64,000 nucleotides of DNA from Verrucomicrobiota bacterium (GTDB taxonomy: Bacteria; Verrucomicrobiota; Verrucomicrobiia; Limisphaerales; J093). Position numbers and translations under genes: made by a program. The stretch lies in NCBI GenBank assembly GCA_016716505.1, contig JADJWF010000004.1, positions 62,001-126,000 on the forward strand, read 5' to 3'. The notes beneath the pieces were generated by a model, which saw only the letters and a list, made by a program, of their open reading frames with translations, ran no database searches and was not told the origin of the DNA. The stretch's first letter is position 1; every line of letters starts with the position of its first letter. Of the stretch, positions 1 to 10,919 are shown piece after piece.

Positions 1-3000
1 TCGTCGCGCCGGGCGAGTACGTTGAGCTGACCGATCCGGCCTACGAGACCTCATGGACCGATTTGCCGATGAACGACGCCGGCACGGACGGCGACGGGCA
101 AGCCGGCGACGACGTCTTCACTGCCACAGTGCCCGCCGGCATCCAGGTTCACCGGCGGCTGGTACGGTACCGGATCACCGTGACCGACGACCTCGGGACC
201 AGCGTGCGCGTGCCTTACGCCGACGACCCGCAGCCGAACTTTGCGTACTTCGTGTACGATGGCGTGCCCGCCTGGACCGGCGCCGTCCGGCCGGGTGCGG
301 CGGGGGCTCCGGGCCAGCCCTTCACCGTCAGCGCGGAGGAAATGAGCCGACTGCCGGTCGTCCACCTGATCGGCAAGAAGAGCACCATCGAGACTTCGAC
401 GTGGTTCAGCCGTTACGGTGGCGACGCCTACCCGTGGCTGGGCACGCTGGTTTATGACGGGCGCGTGTACGATCACATCCGCCACCGCGCGCGGGGCGGC
501 GTCTGGCGTTATTCGATGGTGAAGAACATGTGGAAGTTCGACCTCAACCGCGGCCACGACTTCGCGGCCCGCGACAATTGGGGCCGCCGGTACGCCACGC
601 CCTGGACCAAGCTCAATCTCGGCGCGTGCATCCAGCAGGGCGATTACAACCACCGCGGTGAGCAGGGCCTGTTCGAGTCGCTGGGCTTCCGGTTGTTTCA
701 ACTGGCCGGCGTGCCCGCGCCGCACACCACGTTCTGCCAGTTGCGGATCATTGATGAGGCCGAGGAGGTCCGGACGGGCGATCAATACGAGGGGGATTTC
801 TGGGGCGTGTATCTGATGACCGAGCAGGAGAACGGGCGGTTTCTCGAAGAGCACGGCCTGACCGACTCGAACTTCTACAAAATGGAAGGCGGCACCGGCG
901 AACTGAACCACCTCGGGCCGAACGGTCCCACCGATAAGAGCGATCTGAATGCCTTTCTGGACGTGATCAACCGAGGCGCCGCCGCGGACGAAACCTGGTT
1001 CCGTTCCCGACTGAACCTGCCCGCCTATTACAGCTATCAAGCCATCGCCCAAGCCATCCATCACTACGACATTTGCTACGACAAAAACTTTTTCTACCAC
1101 TTCGACGCCCTCACCGGCGCGGTCACGGTCACGCCGTGGGACCTCGATCTGACCTGGGCGGAAAACATGTTCGACCCCGGCTGCGGCGGCGTGGACCGCA
1201 TCAAGGCGCGGATGCTGCCCGACGCGACGCGCTACCCGGCGCTCTGGCGCGAGTGGCAGAACCGGATTCGCGAAATCCGCGACCTGCTGTGGAACGAGGA
1301 CGAAGCCTTGCGGCTGATTGACGAGTACGTCGGCCGCCTGCGCGGCCCGGCGAACGGGCCAACCATTCTCGACGCCGACCGCGCGCAATGGGATTACAAC
1401 CCGAAGATGGTGGACACGCGGTACACACCGCACCTCAGCAAGGCCGGTCAGGGCCGTTTCTACCAGTGGCCGAACTACACCGCCGCCATCGCGCCCCGCT
1501 CCTTCGAGGGCGCCATCGCCATCGTGAAACGCTACGTGGGCTTCCGCGCCACCAACGCCGCCGCCCGCGCCGCGCCGCTGGATGCCATTGCTTTCGAGCC
1601 GAACCTCCCCGCCACGCCGGCCATCACCTATGTCGGCCCCACCAACTTTCCTGTGAACGCCTTGCGGTTCCGCGCCTCGCCCTTCAGCGGCACCGGCGGG
1701 TTTGGCGCGAATGAAATGGCGGCTGGGCGAGATCACCCGCCCCACCGCGCCCAGTTGGCTGGCCACCGAACCTTGGAAGTACGAAATCGAGTCGGTGTGG
1801 GAGAGCGGCGAGCTGACCACCTTTGCGCCCGAAATCAGCGTGCCGCCGGGCGTGGCCAAACCCGGCCGGGTGTACCGCGCGCGGGTTCAGTTCAAGGACG
1901 CCGCGGGCCGCACGAGCCATTGGTCACCGCCGGTCGAGTTCACCGCCGCCGAGCCGGACAACCTTGCCGAACTGCAGCGTTCGCTGCGGCTCACCGAGGT
2001 GATGTACAACCCTCCGGCCGGCAGCGCCTACGAGTTCATTGAACTGCACAACGCCAGCGCCGACACCGCGCTCCAGCTCGACGGCGTTGCCTTCACCGCC
2101 GGCATCAGCTTCACCTTCCCGGCCGGCGCCACGCTGGCCCCCGGCGCGTACGCGCTGGTGGTGCCTGCTGACCCCACGAACCACTTCGCCGCGTTCCGCT
2201 CGCTTTATGGCCTGGCGCCGGAGGTGCCAATCTTCGGTCCGTTCACCGGCAATCTCGACAACGGGGGCGAACAGCTTGTCCTGAAAGCCGCGTCCGGTGG
2301 CACGACGTTGCTGGCCTTCACTTACGACGACGGTTCCGGCTGGCCGCTGGCGGCGGACGGCGCCGGGCATTCGCTCGTACCGCGCCGCGATTTCGGCGAG
2401 GCCGCCTCGGGCCTCCTGGACTTCGGCGGCAACTGGCGCGCCAGCGCCTTCATAAACGGCTCGCCAGGGCGTGCCGACTCCGAACCGCCCGACACCATCG
2501 TGCTCAACGAAATCGTGACCCATCCCCTCCCCGGGGCTGAGGATTGGATCGAGCTATTCAACCGCGCCACAACCAATGTCATCCTCGGCAGCGGCTGGTA
2601 CCTGAGCGACCGCGCGACCGACCTGAAGCGCTGGGCGATCCCTGCCGGCACGGTGGTGCCCGGGCGTGGTTTCGTCTCGTTCACCGAAACGGCCGACTTC
2701 GGCCGGGCGTTTGGCCTCAGTCGCTTGGGCGAGCAGCTTTTCCTGAGCTTCCTGCCCGGCGATGCGCGCGATCGCGTGGTGGACGCGCTCGCCTTCGCGG
2801 GCCAGGAGCCCGGCTGGTCCTTTACTCGCGTACCCGATGGCGACGGCCACTGGGACTACGTGACCCCGCGCAGCCCCAATGCCGCCAACCGCCCGACGCC
2901 CGGGCGCGTGGTGATCAGCGAGTTCCTGTACCACTCCGGCTTCGCTACGAATTGGGCGGATCCGGCCGTGCTCGAATTCGTCGAGGTGCTGAACAACGGC

Positions 3001-3825
3001 GCTGCTGCCGTCGCGCTTTCCGACTCCAACGGGGTCTGGCGGCTGGGCGGCGGCGTGCAATTCGGCTTTCCGCCGGGCGCCACGCTGGCCCCCGGCGAGC
3101 GCGTAGTGGTCGTGCCGTTCGCGCCCGATGACGGAGCAACGCTGGCCACTTTCCGGCAGGCGTACTCCATGCCGGCCAGTGTCCGGGTATTCGGACCGTT
3201 CACGGGCCGGCTGGGCAACGACGCCGACCGGATTACGCTGGAACGTCCGCTGGCGCCGGTCTTGCCCGGCGAGCCGGTTGGCACGGTCGTCGCCGACGAG
3301 GTGATCTACTTCGACCGCGAACCCTGGCCGGGCGGCGCGGATGGGAATGGCGCCAGCTACCACCGCCGGTCGCCGGCCATCCCGGGCAACGACCCGACAA
3401 ACTGGTTCGCCGCTCCACCATCGCCGGGAGCGGCGCCATCCGACCCGACGGACGATGCAGACGGGGACGGCCTGCCGGACGATTGGGAGCGGGCAAACGG
3501 GCTCGATCCAAGCAACCCGCGGGATGCCCGCGAGGATCCGGATGGCGATGGGCTGACCAACCTCGAGGAGTACCGGCTGGGCACCGATCCCCGCGTCAAC
3601 TCGATCCGCCTGAAGGCCGCCGCGGGCGCGGCCGGCCTCGAACTCCGCTTTCTGGTTCCGGCCGGACGGGCGGGCGCCGTGCAATACCGGGACGCGCTCG
3701 GTGAAGGCGACTGGATCACCGAGCCCACTGCGACGTGGACCGCCTTCGGGGCCGCGGGCGAACATTCCGTGATCGTGCCTGCGTCGCCAGCGGCCGCCCG
3801 GTACTATCGAGTCGCCTTGTGGTAA
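1..3825 (+). CDS. CotH-family / lamin-tail secreted protein, 5' partial, frameshifted
   Basis: Very large extracellular protein whose 5' end lies outside the window. Reading frame 3 is open from base 3 to about 1710; the same protein continues in frame 1 from 1711 to the stop at 3825. The join FGA/MKWRLGEIT is restored by removing one A near 1710. The first part has CotH-kinase landmarks: QQGDYNHRGEQGLFESLG (about 630-690), GVYLMTEQENGRF (about 805) and TPWDLDLTW (about 1130), the acidic metal-binding region. Three lamin-tail repeats follow, beginning near 1990, 2500 and 2910 (each like LTEVMYNP...EFIELHN). A calcium-binding DGDGLPDDW...DGDGLTNLEE segment sits at about 3460-3580. CotH domains are atypical protein kinases; the substrate here is unknown. 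The 23-bp gap to the next, similar gene suggests an operon. The family is clear; the frameshift may be a sequence error. Confidence 0.85.
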
Positions 3826-3848
3826 TCACCGGCCTTGCTCTGGAACTC

Positions 3849-6800
3849 ATGTCTGACTTCCGATTCATCCTGCGACAGTTGCGGCACGGTCTGATCGTGC
3901 CAGTCGCCGTTGTCACCACTGGGACTGGCGTGGCCCTCGCGGCACAATCGTTCTCCCTCATCCACACCAACGCGACCTGGGCGTATCGCAAAGGCACGGC
4001 CGAAGCGTCCGCGCCGGACCCGGCCGCCTGGCGGATGCTCTCCTTCAACGACGGCGCCTGGCCACGCGGCGCCGCGACCTTTTACTACGGCGAAAGCATT
4101 GCCGGCGGGACACAACTGGCCGACATGCAGAACAGCTACTCCACGCTGTTCCTGCGACGAACCTTCGTGGTGACCAATGCCGCCGACCTCGCCAGCCTCG
4201 AACTCCATGCCGTTTGTGACGACGGCTTCATCGCCTGGATCAACGGCGTCGAGGTCGCCCGGTACAACGCGCCGGCGGACGGTCCTTCGTTCAACTCGCT
4301 GGCCAGTGCCAACGCGACGCCCGACCCGGCGGTCTTCAATCGCTGGCCGTTGCCGCCGCCTCCCGCGTATTTGGTCTCCGGCGCGAATGTCCTCGCGGTG
4401 CAGGTGTTCAACGTCAGTTTGGGAAGCAGCGATCTGGTGTTCGACGCCGAACTGCTGGGCACGCCGGCGGAGCGGGCGGCGCCGGTGATCGCGGCGGTCA
4501 GCCCGCCCGGCGGCTCGGTGACCGACCTGCGAGAAATCACGATCTCGTTCAGCGAGCCGGTGGCGGGGGTGGACGCGGGCGACTTGATGTTGAACGAGGT
4601 ACCCTGCGTGGCGGTCGTGGGCGGCGGCGCGACGTACACGTTCACCGCTCCACCCGTGGCGCACGGCACGGTCAGCGTCTCTTGGGATCCGCGCTGCGGC
4701 ATCGCGGACCTCGGCAACCCGCCGACCCCCTTTGATCCCTTCGGCCCCGGCGCGCGCTGGGTGTACGAGTACTTTGATCCGACCGCCCCGCGGGTGGTCA
4801 GCATTTTCCCGCGACCTGAAGCGGTCGTTCGCCGCCTCGCGGCCGTGGAGGTGGTCTTTGATCGCCCGGTCACCGGCGTGGACGCCGCCGACCTGCTGAT
4901 TGGCGGCCGACCAGCCACGAATGTCACCGGCGTGGCGGCCGGGCCGTATCTCTTCCAGTTCGCGCCGCAGCCCGGTGGCCTGGTGGACGTTGCGTGGGCA
5001 CCGGCCCACGGCATTACCGACGAGGCGCCGGAACCGGTCGCGTTCGGCGGCGGAGCCTGGGGTTACCGGGTCAATCCCGGCCTGCCCGCGCCGGGCGTGA
5101 TCATCAGTGAGTTCGCCGCGGAGAATGTGTCCGGTCTGAAGGACGAAGATCAGGATGCCGAGGACTGGATCGAGCTGTGGAATCGGGGCGGCACGGCGGT
5201 GAATCTTGAAGGATGGTCTTTGACCGACGATGCGCGACTGCCTGGTCAGTGGCGTTTTCCCAGCCTGGTGTTGCAGCCGGACCAGCGGTTGATCGTCTTC
5301 GCATCGGGCAAGGACCGGCGCGGTTCCCGGCTGCACACGAATTTCAAGCTGGCGATCGAGGGCGAGTACCTGGGCCTGTTCAGTCCCGAGGCGTTGAGCG
5401 AACCGGCCAGCGAGGTGGGGCCCAAATACCCACCGCAGCGCAATGACGTGTCGTACGGCCTGGATTCGCAGGGGCGCTGGCGGTACTTCGCAGCGCCCAC
5501 GCCGGGCCAGCCCAACGGCGATAGCACGATCACGGACACGGTGGCGCCGGTGCGATTCAGCGTGCCACGCGGCTATTTCAACAAGCCGTTCAACCTGTCC
5601 CTGGCGACGGCCACGCCGGGAGCGGAGATCCGTTACACGACCAATGGCAGTGTGCCCACGCTGACCAACGGCGTCGTGTACACCGGCCCGCTGCCGATCA
5701 CGGCCACCCGCATCATCCGCGCTGCGGCCTTCCAGGCGAACCTGCTGCCCTCACCGGTCGAGACGCACACCTACCTCTACAACATCGCCGCCTCGCGCCG
5801 GACGCTGCCGGCCTTGTCGCTGGTGACCGCGAGCAATCACCTCTACGGCCCCAGCGGCATCATGGAGGTCAACCCCCGCAACACCACCAAGCGCGGCGTG
5901 GCCTGGGAACGCCCCGTCTCGGCAGAGTTCATCAAGCCGGAGGACAACAGCGGCTTTCAGGTGGATTGCGGTCTCCGTCTGCAAGGGGGGGACTACGTCC
6001 GCGGGCAATACAACTACCGCTCCTCCGAGCTGCCGTTCAGCAAATACTCGTTCCGCCTCTACTTCCGCGGGGATTACGGGCCGGGCCGGCTCGAGTATCC
6101 GCTCTTCCCGGAGACCACTCAGCAGTCGTTCGACACCATCGTGCTGCGCGCCGGCATGAACGACCACACCAACCCGTTTCTCACGGACGAGTTTGTCCGG
6201 ACGCTGGCCCGCGATTGCGGGCAACCCTCGCCCGTGGGCACCTTCGTTCACCTGTTCATCAACGGCGTGTACAAGGGCTACTACAACCCGTGCGAGCGCT
6301 TCGACACCGATTTCCTCAACGCCTACCACGGTGACAGCCCGCGGTGGGATGCCATCGCGCAAGGCGGCGAAATCCGTGAGGGCGACGCTGCAGCGTGGAA
6401 TGCGCTGAAGAATCTTGTGCGCGGCACCAACATGCTCGATCCGACGAAATACCTGACCGCCGCGACCCGGCTCGATCTGACCAACTTTGTGGACTACCTG
6501 TGTCCGCTCATTTACGCGGACAACGATGACTGGCCGCACAACAACTGGCGGGCGGCGCGGGACAAGGCCGCCAATGGTCCGTTCCGATTCTATGTCTGGG
6601 ATGCCGAATGGGCGTTTGGGCTGCAGGGGCACAGCGTCTCCTGGAACACCGTGGCCAACCAGCTCTCCACCACCTCGCCCCCCTGGGGCACGGCCGAAAT
6701 CGCCACGATCTTCACCGCGCTCCGACGTTCCCCCGAATTCCGACTGCTCTTCGCCGACCGCGTTCATCGCCACTTCTTCAATGGCGGCGCGCTGACGGAT

Positions 6801-9800
6801 GGCCGCATCAAGGCCCGCTACGAACAGGTGCGCGCCCGACTGAACAACTCGGTTTCGGGCTTCGACAACCGGATCGGCACGACTTGGATCCCCCAGCGGC
6901 GGCGCTTCGTGCTCGACCACCTGGGCCGGGCGGGCCTCGCCTTCTCCACCAATGCGCCCGGGTTCAGCCAGTTCGGCGGCCGCGTGCCGGCCGGCTATGC
7001 GCTGACCATGACGAACCTCAACGGCGACATCTACTACACCACGAACGGTACAGATCCGCGGGTCATGTTCAGCGGGGCCGTTGCGCCGACCGCCGTGCGG
7101 TACACCCAGCCGCTGGTGGTCGGGGAGCCAGTGCGGGTCAAGGCGCGCTCCCTGGCCGGCACCAACTGGAGCGCGCTCACGGAAGCCACGTTCGAAGTGG
7201 ACCTGCCGCCGCTCCCGCTGCGCATCACCGAGATCAACTACCACCCGCCGGGCGGCGAGGAATACGAATTCATCGAGTTGACCAACCTCAGCCCGCTGCC
7301 CATCAACGCCGGCGGCGTCACCTTGGAGGGGGTCACGTTTCGTTTCCCGGAAAATACAACGATCGCCGGCGGCGCACGGCTCGTCCTGATCCCCAACGAC
7401 CGGCCGGCCGCCTTCGCCCAGCGTTATCCGGGCGTGGCCGTGTTCGGCCAGTACGCCGGCACCCTGTCCAATAGCGGCGAACGACTCGCACTCGTGGACC
7501 GCGAGGGGCGAACCCTCCAGTCCGTGGACTACCGCGACAACGGCGGCTGGCCAGAGGAGGCGGATGGCGGCGGCGCTTCCCTCGAAATCGTGGATCCGCT
7601 GGGCGACCCGGACGACCCGGCCAACTGGCGCGCGAGCGCCACCGCGGGCGGCTCACCCGGGGCACCGAACGCTGCGGTGCCGATGCCCGTCGTGCGTCTC
7701 AATGAAATCGCCGCCGACGTTCGACCCGGAGCGCCGTCAGGCGGTCGCATCCATGACTGGATCGAGTTGCACAACGCCGGCGCGACCGCCGTGGACCTGG
7801 CCGGTTGGAGCCTGAGTGACGGCGGGCCCGAGCGGCGGTTTGTGTTCCCGCGCGTCCTCCTGCCTCCGCACGGGTACCTGGTGGTGAGTTGCGCCGCCAC
7901 GGACTCGCCCGCGCCGGGCCTGCGCACCGGGTTCGGCCTGGCGCGCGAAGGGGAAAGCGTGTTCCTGGCCGACGCGGCGGGCCGGCGCGTTGACGCTGTG
8001 GGCTTCGGCCCGCAGATCCCCGGCTTCACTTTTGGCCGCGTGGGTCCGGCGGCCGGGTGGCGGCTCACCGAGCCCACCCCCGGCGCCGTGAACGAAGCCG
8101 CCGCGCTCGCCGAGCCCGCGAATCTCGTGGTGAACGAACTGCTCTCCAATCCGGTGCCCGGCGTGGACGACTGGATCGAACTGCACAACCGCCACCCCGC
8201 CTTGCCGGTCGAGTTGCGGGGGCTCTCCCTGGGCACGAGTAATCAGACCTTCCGGATCACCGCCGCGGCTTTCGTTGCGCCGTCGGGTTTCGTGGTGCTG
8301 CGCGCGGATGCCCGGACCGGACCGAATCACGTGGATTTCCGTCTGCCGAGCCCGCGGGGCAGCGTGATGCTCTACGACACGCTGGGGCGCGAACTCCATC
8401 GCCTCACGTATTCAACGGCGCCGGAAGGTGTCTCGTTTGGCCGGCTGCCGGACGGGAGCGACATGACCCAGTTCTTCGCCAACTCTGCGAGTCCCGGCGC
8501 CTCGAACTACGTTTCCAGTTACACGGGCGCGGTCCTGAACGAAGTCCTGGCCCGCTCGACCGGCGCGGCGGCCGACTGGATCGAGTTGCACAATCCCAAC
8601 GCGACCGCTTTTGCCCTTGCCGGCATGAGTCTCGGCCTCGACCAGGCGCGGCCGGGAATGTTTGTGTTTCCCACGGGTGCGAGCATTCCCGCCGGCGGCT
8701 TTCTCCGCATCTGGTGCGACGATACCCGCCCGGCGGCGACTGCTCTCTCCGGCGATTTCAACACCGGCATCGCCCTGTCCGCCCGGGGCGGCGGCGTGTA
8801 CCTCTTCAGTTCCGCCGGCCAGGTGGTGGACTCGGTCGAGTACGGTTTCCAACTCCCAGACCAGTCCATCGGCCGGTCGGGCGGCACCTGGGCCCTGCTG
8901 GCCCATCCCACACCCGCCGCAGTCAACAGCGTCCCGGCCGCCTTGGGCGACCCCGCGCGCGCCCGCCTCAACGAATGGATGGCGGCGGGAGACGAGGACT
9001 GGGTCGAGGTCTTCAATCCGGCCGCGGCACCCGTCAACCTGGGCGGCTTCCGTCTCACGGACGATCCCTCGCTCGCCGGTCAGACGAATTACACAGTGCG
9101 GCCGCTGACGTTGGTGCCGTCCGAGGGCGTGGTGAAGTGGGACGCCACCGGTGCGAAACCGCCGCCGGCCGGTGAACTGCCGTTCAAACTCGATCGGTGG
9201 GGCGAGACGCTTCGCCTTTACGATCCCGGCTTCGCCGTCGTGGACAGCGTGGATTTTCTGGTGCAGGAGCCGGGCGTCTCCGAAGGCCGTTTCCCGGACG
9301 GCGCGGACACGGTCCGACGGTTCGACCGCACGCCCTCGCCCGGCCTGCCGAACTATCTGCCCCTCGAAACGGTCGTGATCAACGAAGTGCTCACCCACAC
9401 TGACCCGCCGCTGGAGGACGCGATCGAGTTGGTCAACCTCGGCGATCACCCCGCGCCCATCGGCGGCTGGTGGTTGAGCGATGACCCGATGCGGCCGCGG
9501 AAATTCCGCGTGCCGGACGGGACCCAACTGGCACCGGGCGGATTCGCGGTCTGGTACGAAGAATCCTTCGGTCCGGCCTCGGGCGCGACCGATTGGTTTC
9601 GTTTCGATCCGGATCGCGGGGGCATCGCCGTCCTTTCGGCCACCGACGTCACCGGCGCGCTGACCGGCTATCGGTCCCTCGTTCGGTTCGGCGCGCTGGA
9701 CAATGGGGTCTCCTTCGGGCGCTACCGGACCACCGTGGGCGACGACTACACGGTGCTGTCGGCGCGTACGTTCGGCCAGGATTCTCCCGCCAACCTCGCG

Positions 9801-10802
9801 CAGTTCCGCCGCGGCCGGGGTGCGCCGAACGCCTACCCGCGGGTCGGGCCGGTCGTGATCAACGAAATCCTGTTCCAGCCGGCGCCGGATGCGAACGGCA
9901 ATGAAGATGCCGATCTGGAATTCGTCGAGTTGCTGAACATCTCGTCCGCGCCGGTGTCGCTCGTCGGCACGAACACTCCGCCCGAGTACTGGCGACTCAC
10001 CGAAGGTGTGGAGCTGGCTCTCGGTCCGCGATCACTGGCCCCCGGCGATTATCTGGTGCTGGTGCGTTTTGATCCCGCAACGGATGGCAAAGCGCGGGAC
10101 CGATTCGAACGAACCTACGGCCTGAGCCCCATGATTCGCGGCAAGCTTGTCGGGCCGTTCACGGGCAAGCTGGCAAACGAGGGCGAGACGCTGGTATTGA
10201 CCCGGCCGGGCGAGCTGCTGCCCTTGCCGGGCGGAGGACGCTTCGTGCCGCAACTGGAGGTCGAGCGCATCGCGTATAGTTCCCGGCTTCCCTGGCCCGC
10301 CGGGGCCGCCGGTCGCGGCCTGAGCTTGCAGCGTCGCGACCCGACGGCTTACGGCAACGATCCTGCCAACTGGCACGCTCACCGCCCCAACCCCGGCGGC
10401 GCCAACGCCGCGCCGGGGGGTGACTCTGATGGCGATGGTTTGCCCGATGACTGGGAAACCCGGTACGGTCTCGATCCCTTCTCCGCCCTCGGCGGCAACG
10501 GCGCGGACGGCGATCCGGACGGCGACGGATTAACGAACCTCGAGGAGTTTCGCGCCGGAACGGATCCGTCGGCACTCACTGTGCGGATCACTCGCATCAC
10601 CGCCCAAAGCGGTGTGGTGCGCCTGTGGGTGAACGTGGCGGCGGGTCGCCTCTATCGCGTGGAAACGAGCGACCAACTGGATGGCGCCTGGCGACCCTTG
10701 ACGGACTTCGGTCCGCGGGCGCAGGCGGGCGTAGTCAGTCTCGCCTTCACTTTTCCGGACGCCAGTCGCCAGCGCTACTTCCGCGCGGTGCTGGTGCCCT
10801 GA
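3849..10802 (+). CDS. Giant secreted CotH-kinase protein with eight lamin-tail domains
   Basis: Predicted 2317-residue exported protein. I chose the ATG at 3849 because a signal peptide (basic start, hydrophobic core, ALAAQS) follows directly. Order by position: N-terminal beta-rich lectin-like region (about 3960-4470); two SwmB/Ig-like repeats with SFSEPVAGVDAGDL-type cores (about 4530-5050); a lamin-tail repeat (about 5095); a chitobiase-C-like motif EIRYTTNGSVPT (about 5625); the CotH core with NDHTNPFLTDEFVRTL, INGVYKGYYNPCERFD and FYVWDAEWAFG (about 6150-6620); a second YYTTNGTDPR motif (about 7030); then seven more lamin-tail repeats (starts near 7210, 7690, 8120, 8530, 8965, 9375 and 9855). 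It ends with a DGDGLPDDWE...DGDGLTNLEE calcium-binding stretch (about 10430-10560) and a short beta domain. No PEP-CTERM tail is visible. A cell-surface or adhesive role is inference. Confidence 0.88.
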   Translation: MSDFRFILRQLRHGLIVPVAVVTTGTGVALAAQSFSLIHTNATWAYRKGTAEASAPDPAAWRMLSFNDGAWPRGAATFYYGESIAGGTQLADMQNSYSTLFLRRTFVVTNAADLASLELHAVCDDGFIAWINGVEVARYNAPADGPSFNSLASANATPDPAVFNRWPLPPPPAYLVSGANVLAVQVFNVSLGSSDLVFDAELLGTPAERAAPVIAAVSPPGGSVTDLREITISFSEPVAGVDAGDLMLNEVPCVAVVGGGATYTFTAPPVAHGTVSVSWDPRCGIADLGNPPTPFDPFGPGARWVYEYFDPTAPRVVSIFPRPEAVVRRLAAVEVVFDRPVTGVDAADLLIGGRPATNVTGVAAGPYLFQFAPQPGGLVDVAWAPAHGITDEAPEPVAFGGGAWGYRVNPGLPAPGVIISEFAAENVSGLKDEDQDAEDWIELWNRGGTAVNLEGWSLTDDARLPGQWRFPSLVLQPDQRLIVFASGKDRRGSRLHTNFKLAIEGEYLGLFSPEALSEPASEVGPKYPPQRNDVSYGLDSQGRWRYFAAPTPGQPNGDSTITDTVAPVRFSVPRGYFNKPFNLSLATATPGAEIRYTTNGSVPTLTNGVVYTGPLPITATRIIRAAAFQANLLPSPVETHTYLYNIAASRRTLPALSLVTASNHLYGPSGIMEVNPRNTTKRGVAWERPVSAEFIKPEDNSGFQVDCGLRLQGGDYVRGQYNYRSSELPFSKYSFRLYFRGDYGPGRLEYPLFPETTQQSFDTIVLRAGMNDHTNPFLTDEFVRTLARDCGQPSPVGTFVHLFINGVYKGYYNPCERFDTDFLNAYHGDSPRWDAIAQGGEIREGDAAAWNALKNLVRGTNMLDPTKYLTAATRLDLTNFVDYLCPLIYADNDDWPHNNWRAARDKAANGPFRFYVWDAEWAFGLQGHSVSWNTVANQLSTTSPPWGTAEIATIFTALRRSPEFRLLFADRVHRHFFNGGALTDGRIKARYEQVRARLNNSVSGFDNRIGTTWIPQRRRFVLDHLGRAGLAFSTNAPGFSQFGGRVPAGYALTMTNLNGDIYYTTNGTDPRVMFSGAVAPTAVRYTQPLVVGEPVRVKARSLAGTNWSALTEATFEVDLPPLPLRITEINYHPPGGEEYEFIELTNLSPLPINAGGVTLEGVTFRFPENTTIAGGARLVLIPNDRPAAFAQRYPGVAVFGQYAGTLSNSGERLALVDREGRTLQSVDYRDNGGWPEEADGGGASLEIVDPLGDPDDPANWRASATAGGSPGAPNAAVPMPVVRLNEIAADVRPGAPSGGRIHDWIELHNAGATAVDLAGWSLSDGGPERRFVFPRVLLPPHGYLVVSCAATDSPAPGLRTGFGLAREGESVFLADAAGRRVDAVGFGPQIPGFTFGRVGPAAGWRLTEPTPGAVNEAAALAEPANLVVNELLSNPVPGVDDWIELHNRHPALPVELRGLSLGTSNQTFRITAAAFVAPSGFVVLRADARTGPNHVDFRLPSPRGSVMLYDTLGRELHRLTYSTAPEGVSFGRLPDGSDMTQFFANSASPGASNYVSSYTGAVLNEVLARSTGAAADWIELHNPNATAFALAGMSLGLDQARPGMFVFPTGASIPAGGFLRIWCDDTRPAATALSGDFNTGIALSARGGGVYLFSSAGQVVDSVEYGFQLPDQSIGRSGGTWALLAHPTPAAVNSVPAALGDPARARLNEWMAAGDEDWVEVFNPAAAPVNLGGFRLTDDPSLAGQTNYTVRPLTLVPSEGVVKWDATGAKPPPAGELPFKLDRWGETLRLYDPGFAVVDSVDFLVQEPGVSEGRFPDGADTVRRFDRTPSPGLPNYLPLETVVINEVLTHTDPPLEDAIELVNLGDHPAPIGGWWLSDDPMRPRKFRVPDGTQLAPGGFAVWYEESFGPASGATDWFRFDPDRGGIAVLSATDVTGALTGYRSLVRFGALDNGVSFGRYRTTVGDDYTVLSARTFGQDSPANLAQFRRGRGAPNAYPRVGPVVINEILFQPAPDANGNEDADLEFVELLNISSAPVSLVGTNTPPEYWRLTEGVELALGPRSLAPGDYLVLVRFDPATDGKARDRFERTYGLSPMIRGKLVGPFTGKLANEGETLVLTRPGELLPLPGGGRFVPQLEVERIAYSSRLPWPAGAAGRGLSLQRRDPTAYGNDPANWHAHRPNPGGANAAPGGDSDGDGLPDDWETRYGLDPFSALGGNGADGDPDGDGLTNLEEFRAGTDPSALTVRITRITAQSGVVRLWVNVAAGRLYRVETSDQLDGAWRPLTDFGPRAQAGVVSLAFTFPDASRQRYFRAVLVP

Positions 10803-10919
10803 TTTCCGCGTTTTCGGGCTTTGAGATCGTGATCAGGCGAGGAGGACAGGCGCCGGGGCGGGCCGCTTTCGCCGTTGCCAGCGGGCATCGGGTTTGATAG
10901 CAGCGCATCCGAGGACGCA

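Noticed and set aside
51..1859. Long minus-strand open frame of 602 codons, and similar long antisense frames opposite the CotH genes (e.g. 5751-7244, 8412-9527)
   Set aside because: High GC keeps antisense frames open; the translations have no family character and the plus strand has clear domains.
1990..10400. Regular repeats that might be read as a tandem-repeat or CRISPR-like array
   Set aside because: Repeats are diverged protein domains (lamin-tail) of about 130 codons, not DNA repeats with spacers.
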